Shown one piece after another: positions 18,076 to 26,843 of a DNA stretch of 49,017 bases. Under the pieces are notes generated by a model that was given only the letters and a program-made list of their open reading frames with translations, made no database searches and was not told the DNA's origin. Every line of letters starts with the position of its first letter. The first letter of the stretch is position 1. This DNA is from an uncultured Clostridia bacterium. Its GTDB lineage: Bacteria; Bacillota; Clostridia; Oscillospirales; Acutalibacteraceae. The translations under genes and the position numbers were made by a program. The stretch is taken from assembly GCA_947630835.1 (NCBI GenBank), contig CANRIZ010000019.1, forward strand, positions 1-49,017, given 5' to 3'.

Positions 18076-18480
18076 ATGGCTACTAAAGGCACAGCAAAAA
18101 AAGGCGCAACACGCAAGCGTCGCGACCGTAAGAACATTGAAAAAGGTGCAGCTCATATTCAATCCACCTTCAACAATACAATAGTCACAATTACCGACGT
18201 TCGGGGCAATGCGGTTTCCTGGGCTTCGGCAGGTGAAATGGGATTCAGGGGTTCTAAAAAATCCACTCCCTTCGCAGCTCAGACCGCTGCGGAAACAGCC
18301 GCAAAAATAGCGGTTGATCACGGTATGAAGACTATTGAAGTTTATGTTAAGGGCCCGGGTTCGGGACGTGAAGCGGCAATTCGCGCTTTGCAGACCGCGG
18401 GACTTGAGGTAACTATGATTAAAGACGTTACCCCCATTCCGCATAACGGATGCCGTCCGCCCAAGAGAAGAAGAGTATAA
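18076..18480 (+). CDS. rpsK: 30S ribosomal protein S11
   Basis: 134 aa. [53 protein letters not shown] and the C-terminal [18 protein letters not shown] are diagnostic. Lies on the 30S platform near the mRNA exit. Confidence 0.97.
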   Translation: MATKGTAKKGATRKRRDRKNIEKGAAHIQSTFNNTIVTITDVRGNAVSWASAGEMGFRGSKKSTPFAAQTAAETAAKIAVDHGMKTIEVYVKGPGSGREAAIRALQTAGLEVTMIKDVTPIPHNGCRPPKRRRV

Positions 18481-18497
18481 CTTTGGAGGTGTAATAT

Positions 18498-19124
18498 ATG
18501 GCAAGATATACCGGTGCGGTTTGTAAATTATGCCGCCGCGAGGGCAAAAAGCTTTTCCTTAAAGGCGATCGCTGCTATACAAATAAATGTTCTGTTGAGC
18601 GCCGCAGCTATGCTCCCGGCCAGCATGGTCAGAGCCGCAAAAAGAATTCCGAATACGGTTTACAGCTTAGAGCAAAGCAGACAGCCAAGCGTTATTACGG
18701 TATTCAGGAGGGACAGTTCCATAAGTATTTCCTTATGGCCGAGCGCCGTCAGGGTATGACCGGCGAAAACCTTTTGAGAATTTGCGAAAGCCGTCTTGAC
18801 AATGCGGTTTATCTTTTGGGATGGGCTTCGTCAAGAGCAGAGGCAAGGCAGTTGGTTAATCACGGACATTACCGTGTAAACGGTAAGAAAGTTGACATTC
18901 CGTCATATCTTCTTAAAGCAGGCGACGTTGTTTCTATCAAAGAAAAGAGCCGTGGCAGCGAAAAGATAAAAGCAGTTATTGAAGCTAATGCTTCCCGTCC
19001 CGTTCCGGAGTGGATTGAGAAGAATGCGGACGCTTTTGAAGGCAAGATTGTAAAGCTTCCCGACAGAGATCAGATTGAAGTTCCCGTTGAGGACCATCTT
19101 ATCGTCGAGTTGTACTCAAAATAA
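18498..19124 (+). CDS. rpsD: 30S ribosomal protein S4, zinc form
   Basis: 208 aa. Starts [20 protein letters not shown]. Cys9, Cys12, Cys26 and Cys31 form a zinc site, so this is a C+ S4. The S4 RNA-binding domain is [32 protein letters not shown] (about residues 110-141). S4 nucleates 30S assembly. Unlike B. subtilis, where rpsD is detached, here it lies in the alpha cluster between rpsK and rpoA. Confidence 0.97.
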   Translation: MARYTGAVCKLCRREGKKLFLKGDRCYTNKCSVERRSYAPGQHGQSRKKNSEYGLQLRAKQTAKRYYGIQEGQFHKYFLMAERRQGMTGENLLRICESRLDNAVYLLGWASSRAEARQLVNHGHYRVNGKKVDIPSYLLKAGDVVSIKEKSRGSEKIKAVIEANASRPVPEWIEKNADAFEGKIVKLPDRDQIEVPVEDHLIVELYSK

Positions 19125-19159
19125 CAGCTTGCTGCTTAAACCAATTAAAACTATTTTTC

Positions 19160-19175
19160 GTTCGGTTTACCGAAC
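19160..19175 (+). other. stem-loop between rpsD and rpoA
   Basis: GTTCGG-TTTA-CCGAAC is a perfect 6-bp stem with a four-base loop, about 20 nt before the rpoA ribosome binding site TTAGGAGGC. No T run follows. May set a processing or stability boundary so that rpoA can be expressed at a different level. Confidence 0.35.
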
Positions 19176-19195
19176 AGTATTTAGGAGGCTTTTGA

Positions 19196-20146
19196 ATGAT
19201 AGGAATTGATAAGCCCAGCATTGAAGCACTCGACTTAACCGAGGACGGCACTTACGGCAAGTTCGTAATGGAGCCGTTGGAAAGAGGCTACGGCACAACA
19301 ATCGGAAACAGCCTTCGCCGCGTATTGCTTTCTTCGCTTCCCGGTTACGCAATCACTTCCGTTAAGATAGACGGCGTTCTCCATGAGTTCTCAACGGTTG
19401 AGGGCGTTAAAGAGGACGTTACCGAGATAGTTCTTAACCTTAAAGGCGTAATCCTTAAAATCCACGGCGACGGCCCCAAGACCGTCTATGTGGACGCCAA
19501 GGGAAAATGCGAGGTTACCGCAGGCGACATTAAGACTGATTCCGACGTTGAAATTCTTAATCCCGAACACCATATCGCTACGCTTTCCGACAACGCCAAT
19601 CTCGTTATGGAGATGACTGCCGACAAGGGCAGAGGATATGTTTCGGCTGAAAGAAATAAGCAGATGCTCCAGCCTGTTATCGGTGTTATTGCAATAGATT
19701 CGATTTACACACCCGTATTGAAGGTAAACTATACGGTTGAAAACACCCGTGTAGGTCAGATTACCGATTTTGACAAGCTTTCGATAGAAACTTGGACCGA
19801 CGGAACAATCTCCGCAAAAGAAGCCGTTTCGCTCGGCGCAAAAATACTCAACGAGCATCTTAATCTCTTTATTGAGCTTTCGGAAGAAGCAGGCAATACC
19901 GAGGTTATGGTTGTTAAGAGCGATGACGTCAAGGGCAAGACTCTTGAGATGACCATAGAGGAGCTTGACCTTTCGGTTCGTTCCTTTAACTGCTTGAAGA
20001 GAGCGGGCATCAATACGGTTGAAGATTTGATTAATAAGACTGAAGAAGATATGATGAAAGTGAGAAACCTTGGCAGAAAATCTCTTGAAGAGGTTGTTGC
20101 AAAGCTCGAATCACTTGGCTTCACTCTTCACAAGGAAGACGAATAA
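19196..20146 (+). CDS. rpoA: DNA-directed RNA polymerase subunit alpha
   Basis: 316 aa. The N-terminal dimerisation domain carries [27 protein letters not shown] (about residues 24-50). The C-terminal DNA- and activator-binding domain (about 250-316) has [22 protein letters not shown] and [21 protein letters not shown]. Linker near residue 235-245. Complete and normal length. Confidence 0.97.
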   Translation: MIGIDKPSIEALDLTEDGTYGKFVMEPLERGYGTTIGNSLRRVLLSSLPGYAITSVKIDGVLHEFSTVEGVKEDVTEIVLNLKGVILKIHGDGPKTVYVDAKGKCEVTAGDIKTDSDVEILNPEHHIATLSDNANLVMEMTADKGRGYVSAERNKQMLQPVIGVIAIDSIYTPVLKVNYTVENTRVGQITDFDKLSIETWTDGTISAKEAVSLGAKILNEHLNLFIELSEEAGNTEVMVVKSDDVKGKTLEMTIEELDLSVRSFNCLKRAGINTVEDLINKTEEDMMKVRNLGRKSLEEVVAKLESLGFTLHKEDE

Positions 20147-20161
20147 AAGGAGTGATATTAC

Positions 20162-20755
20162 ATGCCCGGTACAAGAAAACTCGGCAGACCTACCGATCAT
20201 CGCAGAGCAATGCTCAGGGGTTTGGTAACATACCTGCTTGAAAAAGGCAGAGTCGAAACGACTGTTACGAGGGCTAAAGAGGTACGCGCTATGGCTGAAA
20301 AAATGATTACCATAGCAAAAGACAACTCTTTACACGCAAGAAGACAGGTACTCGCATACGTTACCAAAGAGGACGTTGTTAAAAAGCTCTTTGACGAGAC
20401 GGCTCCCAAATATCAGGACGTTAAGGGCGGATATACCCGTATAATTAAGACAGGCACACGCAGGGGAGACGCGGCGGAGATGGCAATTATCGAGCTTGTT
20501 GAGCCCAAAGCGGCGGAAGAAAAGCCCGTTAAAAAGACTGCGTCAAGGGCTGCAAAGAAAACAGCCTCAACCAAGAAGGCGGCTCCGGAAAAGAAAGCCG
20601 AAGAACCCGCTAAGGCTGAGGAAAAGGCAGAGGCCGCAGAGCCCGCAAAGGCTGAGGAGAAGGCGGAAGCCGAAGAACCCGCAAAGACCGAGGAAGCGTC
20701 TGAAACAGCCGAAGCTGCTCCCGAGCAGACCGAGGAAAAGGCGGACGCCGAATAA
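20162..20755 (+). CDS. rplQ: 50S ribosomal protein L17 with long low-complexity C-terminal extension
   Basis: 197 aa. Residues 1 to about 115 are a complete L17 ([51 protein letters not shown]). The remaining ~80 residues form a Lys/Ala/Glu-rich tail: first a basic [21 protein letters not shown], then an acidic part with three EPAK-EE-type repeats. Usual bacterial L17 is about 115-130 aa. The tail is in frame, with no stop or shift at the junction. It is probably disordered and surface-exposed. Last gene of the cluster. Confidence 0.95.
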   Translation: MPGTRKLGRPTDHRRAMLRGLVTYLLEKGRVETTVTRAKEVRAMAEKMITIAKDNSLHARRQVLAYVTKEDVVKKLFDETAPKYQDVKGGYTRIIKTGTRRGDAAEMAIIELVEPKAAEEKPVKKTASRAAKKTASTKKAAPEKKAEEPAKAEEKAEAAEPAKAEEKAEAEEPAKTEEASETAEAAPEQTEEKADAE

Positions 20756-20791
20756 TTTATATTTTTCGGAAAAATTAAATTCAGTTGCAAA

Positions 20792-20828
20792 CAGCGGCAG
20801 TCAATTTTCTGATTGCCGCCGTTTTTTT
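20792..20828 (+). terminator. rho-independent terminator of the S10-spc-alpha supercluster
   Basis: GCGGCAGTCA pairs with TGATTGCCGC around ATTTTC and is followed by CGTTTTTTT. It is the first strong terminator after the promoter at 4783, apart from the leader hairpin at 5015. Confidence 0.9.
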
Positions 20829-20919
20829 GCATAAAGGAGCGTAAAAGCGTATAAATAAAAGGGAAATATTCATTTTGTTTGCCCGCTGCAAAGAAAATTA
20901 TTATTTTCCCTGATTTTTC

Positions 20920-20948
20920 TTGATTTTTCTTTGCTTGTAAATTATAAT
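20920..20948 (+). promoter_or_regulatory. promoter of ileS
   Basis: TTGATT (20920-20925) and a consensus TATAAT (20943-20948), spacer 17 nt. It leaves about 48 nt of leader, too short for a T-box. No T-box AGGGTGG-type antiterminator motif is seen in the 170 nt before ileS. Confidence 0.7.
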
Positions 20949-21002
20949 ATTCTTTGTATGTAAACAATTATTCTATAAATCCATCAGCGAGGGTGATTTA
21001 AT

Positions 21003-24000
21003 TTGGAAAAGAAAATCGAAAGGAATTATAATTTTGCCAAGGCTGAGCAGGATGTTATTGATTTCTGGAATGAAAATGACATCTTTAAAAAGGCCGTGGC
21101 AAAAAACGATGTTAATACAAAAAACTACGTCTTTTACGACGGGCCTCCCACCGCAAACGGTAAGCCCCATATAGGCCATGTCCTTACAAGGGTTGTTAAG
21201 GACGTTATTCCGAGATACAAAACCATGCAGGGCTATCATGTCGAGAGAAAAGCGGGTTGGGATACCCACGGCCTTCCCGTTGAGCTTGAGGTCGAAAAGC
21301 AAATACACACTAACGGTAAGGCGGATATTGAAGCCTTCGGCGTAGAGCCGTTTATTCAAAAATGCCGCGAAAGCGTTTGGACTTATAAAGACCTCTGGGA
21401 AAAGATGTCCGAGAGAGTCGGTTTTTGGTGCGATTTTGAACATCCGTATATTACCTATACAAACGATTATATCGAATCGGTTTGGTGGGGACTTAAAGAG
21501 CTTGACAAAAAAGGACTTATCTATAAGGGCTTCAGGGTTTCCCCCTATTGCCCGAGATGTTCTACGGCTTTAAGCTCCCACGAGGTGGCTCAGGGCTACA
21601 AAACGGTAAAAACCGAATCTGTGTTTGTCAGATTTAAGTGCTTGGACGAGGACAATACCTACTTTGCCGTATGGACAACCACTCCGTGGACTTTGATTTC
21701 AAACGTGGCGCTTTGCGTAAACGAAAAGTTTGACTATTCCAAGGTAAAGGTTGACGGCGAGTTTTACTATATCGCAACGGAGCTTGCCGAGAGCCTTTTC
21801 GGCGAGGATTACGAAACGGTTTCCGCTTGCAAGGGTTCGGAGCTTGTCGGCAGGGAATATGAACCGATTTATTCCTTTGTTAAGGGTACGTTTAAGGAAA
21901 AGGCGTATTATGTTATAGCCGACGATTACGTTTCTCTTGACGCCGGTACGGGCATAGTTCACATAGCTCCGGCCTTCGGCGAGGACGACTCGAGAGTTGG
22001 CAAGCAGAACAATTTACCCTGCGTTAAGCCCGTCGATTTTGCGGGCAAATTTACCGACATTTGCGGCCCATATGCCGGCAGACTTGTGTTTGACGCAAAC
22101 GACGATATCATAAAGGAGCTTATCGCTTCAAAGGTAATTCTTAAGGTTAAGAAAATAGAGCACAGCTATCCCCATTGTTGGCGCTGCAACAGCCCGCTTA
22201 TTTACTATGCAAAGGATTCGTGGTTTATCGCTATGTCAACGCTTCGTGACGAGCTTGTTGCCGACAACAGAAGCGTTAACTGGTTCCCCGAAAACTTTAA
22301 AGAGGGCAGAATGGGCAACTTCGTTTCAAACGTTATCGACTGGGCGGTTTCCCGAGACAGATATTGGGGTACTCCGCTCCCGATTTGGGTTTGCGAAGAG
22401 TGCGGACACAAGCACGTTGTAGGTTCTGTTGCCGAGCTTGTTGAGCTTACAGGCGCAGACCCCGATATTGACCTGCACAAGCCTATGGTTGACAGGCTTA
22501 CCATGACTTGCCCCGAGTGCGGAAAAACCATGCGCCGCACGCCAGAGGTTTGCGACTGCTGGATAGATTCCGGCTCAATGCCGTATGCCCAGCATCATTA
22601 TCCTTTTGAAAATCAGGAAATATTCAAGCAGCAGTTCCCCGCCGATTTCATAAGCGAGGGCAGCGACCAGTCAAGAGGTTGGTTCTATGCTTTGCAGGCG
22701 CTTTCGACGGCGATTTTCGGAGTATCTCCTTACAAAAACTGTATCGCCCTCGGGCTTGTAAACGATGAAAACGGCATCAAGATGTCGAAGCATATCGGCA
22801 ACGTCGTTGACCCGTGGGAGGTTCTTGACGAGTTCGGTTCGGACGCTACAAGGCTCTATTTCTGCATAGCCAACGCGCCGTGGATTTCAACCTCCTTTAA
22901 CAAGCAGACGCTTGCACAGTTCCAAAACAGGTTTATAGGCACGATGTGGGCCTCGGTGTATTTCTATTCGCTTTACAGCGAGATTGACGGCTTTGACCCG
23001 AGCAAATACAAGCTTGAAGACTGCAAGCTGCGTTCTATCGACAAATGGGTGCTTTCAAGGGTAAATTCGCTTGTTAAGAAGGTCACCAAGGAGTTTGACT
23101 CGTACCATATCTTTGAGGCTACAAGGGCTATGGAGAGCTTTATCGACGAGCTTTCAAACTGGTATATCAGAAGAAACCGCCGCCGCTTCTTCAATTCCGA
23201 ATTGACGGAGGATAAAATCACGGCGTATATGGTTCTTTATACCGTGCTTGAAACGCTGGCAAGGGTAGTCGCGCCCGTAACGCCCTTTGTTGCGGAGTCG
23301 ATTTACCAGGGACTTGTCGCAAGATATTTCCCCGACGCTCCCGAGAGCGTTCATCTCGCGCAGTTCCCGCAGTTCAGGGAGGATTGGGACAATCCCGAGC
23401 TTGAAAGCCAAATGGAAATTTCCTATAAAGCGGTTGAAATCGGCAGAAAGCTTCGTGAGCTTGTTCATATCAGAAACCGTCAGCCTTTGAGCCAATGTAT
23501 AGTTAAGATTGAAAACGGCGTAACTCTCGGCGAGGAGGAGCTGAATACCATTGCCGAGGAGCTTAACGTTGACAGCGTTATCACGGATTTTGACACGCAG
23601 AGTATTATTTGCTACGAGATTAAGCCGCAGCTTAAAACCCTCGGCCCGAAGTACGGAAGGCATCTTAAAGCTATAGGCGAGTATTTCAACGTTGACAGGA
23701 ATACGGAAATCATAAACACCATAAAGTCGGACGGCGTTTACAAGACCGTTATTGACGGCGCCGAGATTGAGCTTACCATGGACGACCTGCTTGTAACGGA
23801 AAAGGCGAAGGAGGGCTATATTACCGAAACCAACTACGGCGTTACGGTAATACTCAACACAACGCTCAACGACGACCTTATCGAAAGAGGCTCTGTAAGG
23901 GAGTTCATTTCAAAGGTTCAAAATCTTCGTAAATCAAGCGGCTTCGAGGTAACGGACCATATCAACGTAACAGTTTGCTCGGACGAATATATAACCGAGG

Positions 24001-24128
24001 TCATAAACAAAAATTCCGAATTTATTAAATCCGAGCTTTTGTGCGACTGCCTCGCTTTTGCGGACAACGCAGAAAACGAGTTTGCAATAGACGAGCATAA
24101 GGTCAAGGTCGGCGTAAAAAAAGCGTAA
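21003..24128 (+). CDS. ileS: isoleucyl-tRNA synthetase (long, type 2-like)
   Basis: 1041-aa class I synthetase. HIGH motif in KPHIGHVLTRVV near residue 55, KMSKH in NGIKMSKHIGN near residue 595, CP1 editing domain between them (WTTTPWTLISN; GTGIVHIAPAFGEDD), and Cys pairs CEEC and CPEC in the insert. The anticodon-binding part follows (WVLSRVNSLV, NWYIRRNRRRFF). NWYIRRNRRRFF and the length fit the eukaryote-like IleS2 branch, often tolerant to mupirocin. Starts with TTG behind GAGGGTGA. Single-gene unit. Confidence 0.95.
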   Translation: MEKKIERNYNFAKAEQDVIDFWNENDIFKKAVAKNDVNTKNYVFYDGPPTANGKPHIGHVLTRVVKDVIPRYKTMQGYHVERKAGWDTHGLPVELEVEKQIHTNGKADIEAFGVEPFIQKCRESVWTYKDLWEKMSERVGFWCDFEHPYITYTNDYIESVWWGLKELDKKGLIYKGFRVSPYCPRCSTALSSHEVAQGYKTVKTESVFVRFKCLDEDNTYFAVWTTTPWTLISNVALCVNEKFDYSKVKVDGEFYYIATELAESLFGEDYETVSACKGSELVGREYEPIYSFVKGTFKEKAYYVIADDYVSLDAGTGIVHIAPAFGEDDSRVGKQNNLPCVKPVDFAGKFTDICGPYAGRLVFDANDDIIKELIASKVILKVKKIEHSYPHCWRCNSPLIYYAKDSWFIAMSTLRDELVADNRSVNWFPENFKEGRMGNFVSNVIDWAVSRDRYWGTPLPIWVCEECGHKHVVGSVAELVELTGADPDIDLHKPMVDRLTMTCPECGKTMRRTPEVCDCWIDSGSMPYAQHHYPFENQEIFKQQFPADFISEGSDQSRGWFYALQALSTAIFGVSPYKNCIALGLVNDENGIKMSKHIGNVVDPWEVLDEFGSDATRLYFCIANAPWISTSFNKQTLAQFQNRFIGTMWASVYFYSLYSEIDGFDPSKYKLEDCKLRSIDKWVLSRVNSLVKKVTKEFDSYHIFEATRAMESFIDELSNWYIRRNRRRFFNSELTEDKITAYMVLYTVLETLARVVAPVTPFVAESIYQGLVARYFPDAPESVHLAQFPQFREDWDNPELESQMEISYKAVEIGRKLRELVHIRNRQPLSQCIVKIENGVTLGEEELNTIAEELNVDSVITDFDTQSIICYEIKPQLKTLGPKYGRHLKAIGEYFNVDRNTEIINTIKSDGVYKTVIDGAEIELTMDDLLVTEKAKEGYITETNYGVTVILNTTLNDDLIERGSVREFISKVQNLRKSSGFEVTDHINVTVCSDEYITEVINKNSEFIKSELLCDCLAFADNAENEFAIDEHKVKVGVKKA

Positions 24129-24156
24129 AAAGGCGTAATAAAATTAAAAATTTCCC

Positions 24157-24195
24157 AAATTAAAGCGGCTTCAAAAGAGGCCGCTTTGCTTTTTG
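24157..24195 (+). terminator. terminator after ileS; first copy of a 31-bp repeat
   Basis: AAAGCGGC pairs with GCCGCTTT around TTCAAAAGAG, followed by GCTTTTT. The 31 bp at 24157-24187 are identical to 27865-27895. Confidence 0.85.
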
Positions 24196-24258
24196 TCGGT
24201 AAATTGCTAAAAGTATTCAAAGTTTTCGGCCGCATTTTTCAAAAGGCGGTAGGGTCGA

Positions 24259-24291
24259 GGGGCAAAGCCCCCGGCGCAGTCCGCAGACTGC
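24259..24291. repeat. interspersed palindromic intergenic element
   Basis: Two adjacent small palindromes: GGGGC-AAA-GCCCC (24259-24271) and GCAGTC-CGCA-GACTGC (24276-24291). They sit in the gene-free stretch after the ileS terminator (24196-24390). This style of GC-rich double hairpin is common between genes in Ruminococcaceae-type genomes (recollection, not checked). No other copy was found in this window. Confidence 0.45.
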
Positions 24292-24397
24292 GAAACACCT
24301 GTACTTCAAAAAGCGCAGGAGGCGCGCATTACAGTTAGCCGAATATTTAAAAGCCCAAAATTCAAATTATAAATTAAGTGCCGAAAAAAGTCGCTTT

Positions 24398-24452
24398 AAA
24401 AAGATTCTATACAATTTTTTCGATTGACGGGAAAAATTAGGCGTGGTATAAT
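24398..24452 (+). promoter_or_regulatory. promoter with conserved upstream box, copy 1 (for the dockerin gene)
   Basis: TTGACG (24424-24429) and TATAAT (24447-24452), 17-nt spacer. Just upstream lies AAAAAGATTCTATACA (24398-24413), preceded by AAAAAAGTC. Box, spacing and promoter recur at 26782-26837. The box position, about -60 to -37, suits an activator site or UP element. Downstream the leader holds a hairpin AGGGCG (24516-24521) with CGCCCT (24553-24558), inner ACGGA/TCCGT. Confidence 0.65.
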
Positions 24453-24618
24453 TAAGAAGCAAAAAAGGAAAATATTTCTTTTGTTTTTTATAATGACGAA
24501 AGCAGATTTTTTAAAAGGGCGCATAAACGGAATATTTACCACTCTCCGTTCTCGCCCTCAAGCAGAAAAAATCTCAATCAAAAAACAAAAATTTCAATTC
24601 AAGAAAGGAAAACTTACT

Positions 24619-25314
24619 ATGAAAAAACTTACAAAACTTCTCTCTGTCGTTTTAGTGGCGACATTACTTGCAACAGCATTTACATTTACGACTTCGGCAG
24701 CGTCTTTGGGAGACGTTAACGGTGACGGCAGAGTTACTGTGACTGACGCCAAATTGATTCTCCGGAGCATTGCTAAGACAAAGACTCTTTCCGAGGCACA
24801 AAACAAAGCAGCCGATGTAAACGGTGACGGAAACGTTACTACGGTTGACGCTAAGTGGGTACTTCAGATTGTTGCCGGAAGCAGAAATGAAGACGGTACT
24901 GAAAATAAGGTACAGAATCAGATTAGTTGGGACTATGAAAACAATAGGGCTTACTTCACTGCCTCTACAGGGGAGGTTGTAGAGTTTCCCATAAACTGTA
25001 CTCTTGATAATTTAACCCTTGTAAGTGTTGAAGAAAACAATGACCGTATAGTTGCAACTTATGACAATGGGTCAAAAGATACAAGATTTAGATGCGATAA
25101 GTGCGGTAAGTACACTTGCGACGGAAGTTGTATGACTTACGATGATTTTGCTATGTGTTCTTATTGCGGAAGGACCGATTGCGGTCGCTCAACTTCGTGG
25201 GATTATACTTGTGAATTCTGCGGACAATTCGTTAAAGCTAACACCTGTCATCATTGTGCAGGTGAAACCGCATTGGATAAAGCAAGACGCGAGGAATGGA
25301 ATAAAACACATTAA
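24619..25314 (+). CDS. secreted protein with N-terminal dockerin and Cys-rich C-terminus
   Basis: 231 aa. Signal peptide (MKKLTKLLSVVLVATLLATA, cleavage near TSAAS). A type I dockerin follows at about 30-87, with two calcium loops, DVNGDGRVTVTD and DVNGDGNVTTVD, so it can bind a cohesin. Residues about 100-150 are of unknown fold. Residues 159-213 hold eleven cysteines, mostly CxxC pairs (CDKCGKYTC, CSYCGRTDC, CEFCG, CHHC), as in zinc ribbons. ATG 24619 follows AAAGGAAAA. Function unknown. A dockerin placed before the rest of the protein is less usual, and no cohesin is seen in the window. Confidence 0.8.
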   Translation: MKKLTKLLSVVLVATLLATAFTFTTSAASLGDVNGDGRVTVTDAKLILRSIAKTKTLSEAQNKAADVNGDGNVTTVDAKWVLQIVAGSRNEDGTENKVQNQISWDYENNRAYFTASTGEVVEFPINCTLDNLTLVSVEENNDRIVATYDNGSKDTRFRCDKCGKYTCDGSCMTYDDFAMCSYCGRTDCGRSTSWDYTCEFCGQFVKANTCHHCAGETALDKARREEWNKTH

Positions 25315-25375
25315 TTTTGCTTGAAGTGTCATAGAAGCTGTACACACGCCTCCATTCCGCCTCTTGCGGAATAAC

Positions 25376-25416
25376 AAAAAAGTCTCTCTATAAAAAAAAT
25401 AGAGGGGCTTTTTCTT
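25376..25416 (+). terminator. terminator after the dockerin/Cys-rich gene
   Basis: AAAAAGTCTCTCTA pairs with TAGAGGGGCTTTTT across an A-rich loop, followed by CTTTTTG. The rest of the gap to 25630 is AT-rich, with two TTAATTTTCTGTCA-like direct repeats (near 25428 and 25485). It also has inverted arms CACTTTAAAACTT (25522-25534) and AAGTTTTAAGTG (25561-25572) just before the next gene. Confidence 0.75.
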
Positions 25417-25629
25417 TTTGTCTATTTTTAATTTTCTGTCATTATTTTTTTGTGACAGGAACTTTTTTGTTTTTTCTTTTAATTTTAATTTTCTGTCACT
25501 ATGTAAATGTAATTTCTCAATCACTTTAAAACTTGATTAACGGCAGAGGTCAGATGTTGTAAGTTTTAAGTGAGACGAAAGAACAAAAATTTTCAAACCA
25601 AAAAACATTTTAGAAAGGAGTTTTTTTTA

Positions 25630-26724
25630 ATGAAAAAGAAACCACAAAAATTCATTGCCGTAGTTTTGGCAATCATTTCTTTACTCTCGGCTTGTAATCT
25701 GGGAGTTTTCGCCGGATACTTTTCCGGCAGTCCGAGCAATGGCGGAGGTACGCCCTCAAGCTCGGCAGACGAACAATTTAAAATCAGAGGCTACAAAGGC
25801 GACATTAACCGTCCGCAAGGTTACCGGTTCAGCATCATTGACGCCGGCGGTAACACGCTAATGAATGATAATGAAACAAAATTCCGTACCATTGACATTT
25901 TGCGAACCGGCGCTAACGACGCAAGTAAGCTTCAGTACAAACTTAACAAGTACCAAATCAGGGCAAAATACGTTGACCCCAACGGTGACATTAATCTGAA
26001 TTTAGGAGATTCGGGTACAGCGGCTTACGGTAAAAAATCTGAAGGAGAATTAAGTAATATTTCTCCGTTGCCCGATACTACGGGTATTGGGTCTTGGATT
26101 GAGAACGCTACCAACCGCAATGTAGTTTTAAGTGCGGTCGGTTATTCCGGCGCTCTCAACACAAATCGAATAGTCATCGAGCCTCTTTACTGCATTTCCT
26201 ACAACGGCTATTTTATGCTCCTTACGGTAAGCGAAATGGCCCTGATGAACATTCATTATAATCAAGGAAATGCGGGTAACGCCTACACGACGGGCCATTA
26301 CACAAACTACCATTTCCCGGCCAGTCTTATGCTCGTCAGCGGCAATGACACAGATTTGGGGTTAAGCGTAAAAGCCTACAAAAAAAGCGGCTACAGCGAA
26401 TCAAATCCCTATACAAATGACGAAATTATTAAAAACGGCCTCGGAATGGCTCTTTACTATGAAAAAAACAGTGACGGCACTCCGAAAATGCCGAACAATA
26501 CCCATACGATGACAATTTCCTACCACAAGAATGACGGCAGCGGAATCAAAACTTCCTTCTCGTATGTAATTGAAAATTCCAACACTATGGTTGATATTTA
26601 CTCTCCCGCCCTCCTTAACATAGTTAGCGACAAAGATTTCAGCAAAGACGGATACGGTTTTGAGGGTTGGGCGACAAGCGGATATAATACTGAGATAGAA
26701 ATTTTATGTGTGATTTACAACTAA
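25630..26724 (+). CDS. secreted or lipid-anchored protein of unknown function with truncated Listeria-Bacteroides (B-type) repeat
   Basis: 364 aa. N-terminal MKKKPQKFIAVVLAIISLLS is followed by AC, giving a possible lipobox LSAC (Cys22); an alternative is ordinary cleavage near VFA-GYF. Residues about 45-285 are not recognised. The C-terminus (MTISYHKNDGSG ... FSKDGYGFEGWATSGYNT) matches the start and GWxT core of an InlB B-repeat. It then breaks off in a non-family tail, EIEILCVIYN. Such repeats normally continue to a final YAKW-like end, so the gene looks 3'-truncated. AAAGGAG precedes the ATG. Confidence 0.7.
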   Translation: MKKKPQKFIAVVLAIISLLSACNLGVFAGYFSGSPSNGGGTPSSSADEQFKIRGYKGDINRPQGYRFSIIDAGGNTLMNDNETKFRTIDILRTGANDASKLQYKLNKYQIRAKYVDPNGDINLNLGDSGTAAYGKKSEGELSNISPLPDTTGIGSWIENATNRNVVLSAVGYSGALNTNRIVIEPLYCISYNGYFMLLTVSEMALMNIHYNQGNAGNAYTTGHYTNYHFPASLMLVSGNDTDLGLSVKAYKKSGYSESNPYTNDEIIKNGLGMALYYEKNSDGTPKMPNNTHTMTISYHKNDGSGIKTSFSYVIENSNTMVDIYSPALLNIVSDKDFSKDGYGFEGWATSGYNTEIEILCVIYN

Positions 26725-26781
26725 ATAAAAAAATTATCTTTTAATTAGAAAAAATCATAAAAAAATTAAAAAAGTCACATC

Positions 26782-26837
26782 AAAAAGATTCTATACAGGT
26801 TTTGTCGGTTGACGGAATTTTTTGGTTGTGATATAAT
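26782..26837 (+). promoter_or_regulatory. promoter with conserved upstream box, copy 2 (no gene directly after)
   Basis: AAAAAGATTCTATACA (26782-26797), TTGACG (26809-26814) and TATAAT (26832-26837), 17-nt spacer, match copy 1 at 24398-24452. GGAAAAT-TT in the early transcript also matches. No start codon with a ribosome binding site follows for over 400 nt, so it should transcribe a non-coding leader or RNA. Confidence 0.6.
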
Positions 26838-26843
26838 TAAGTT

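Noticed and set aside
20830-21002. T-box riboswitch upstream of ileS
   Set aside because: The promoter lies only about 50 nt before the start and no T-box sequence is present.
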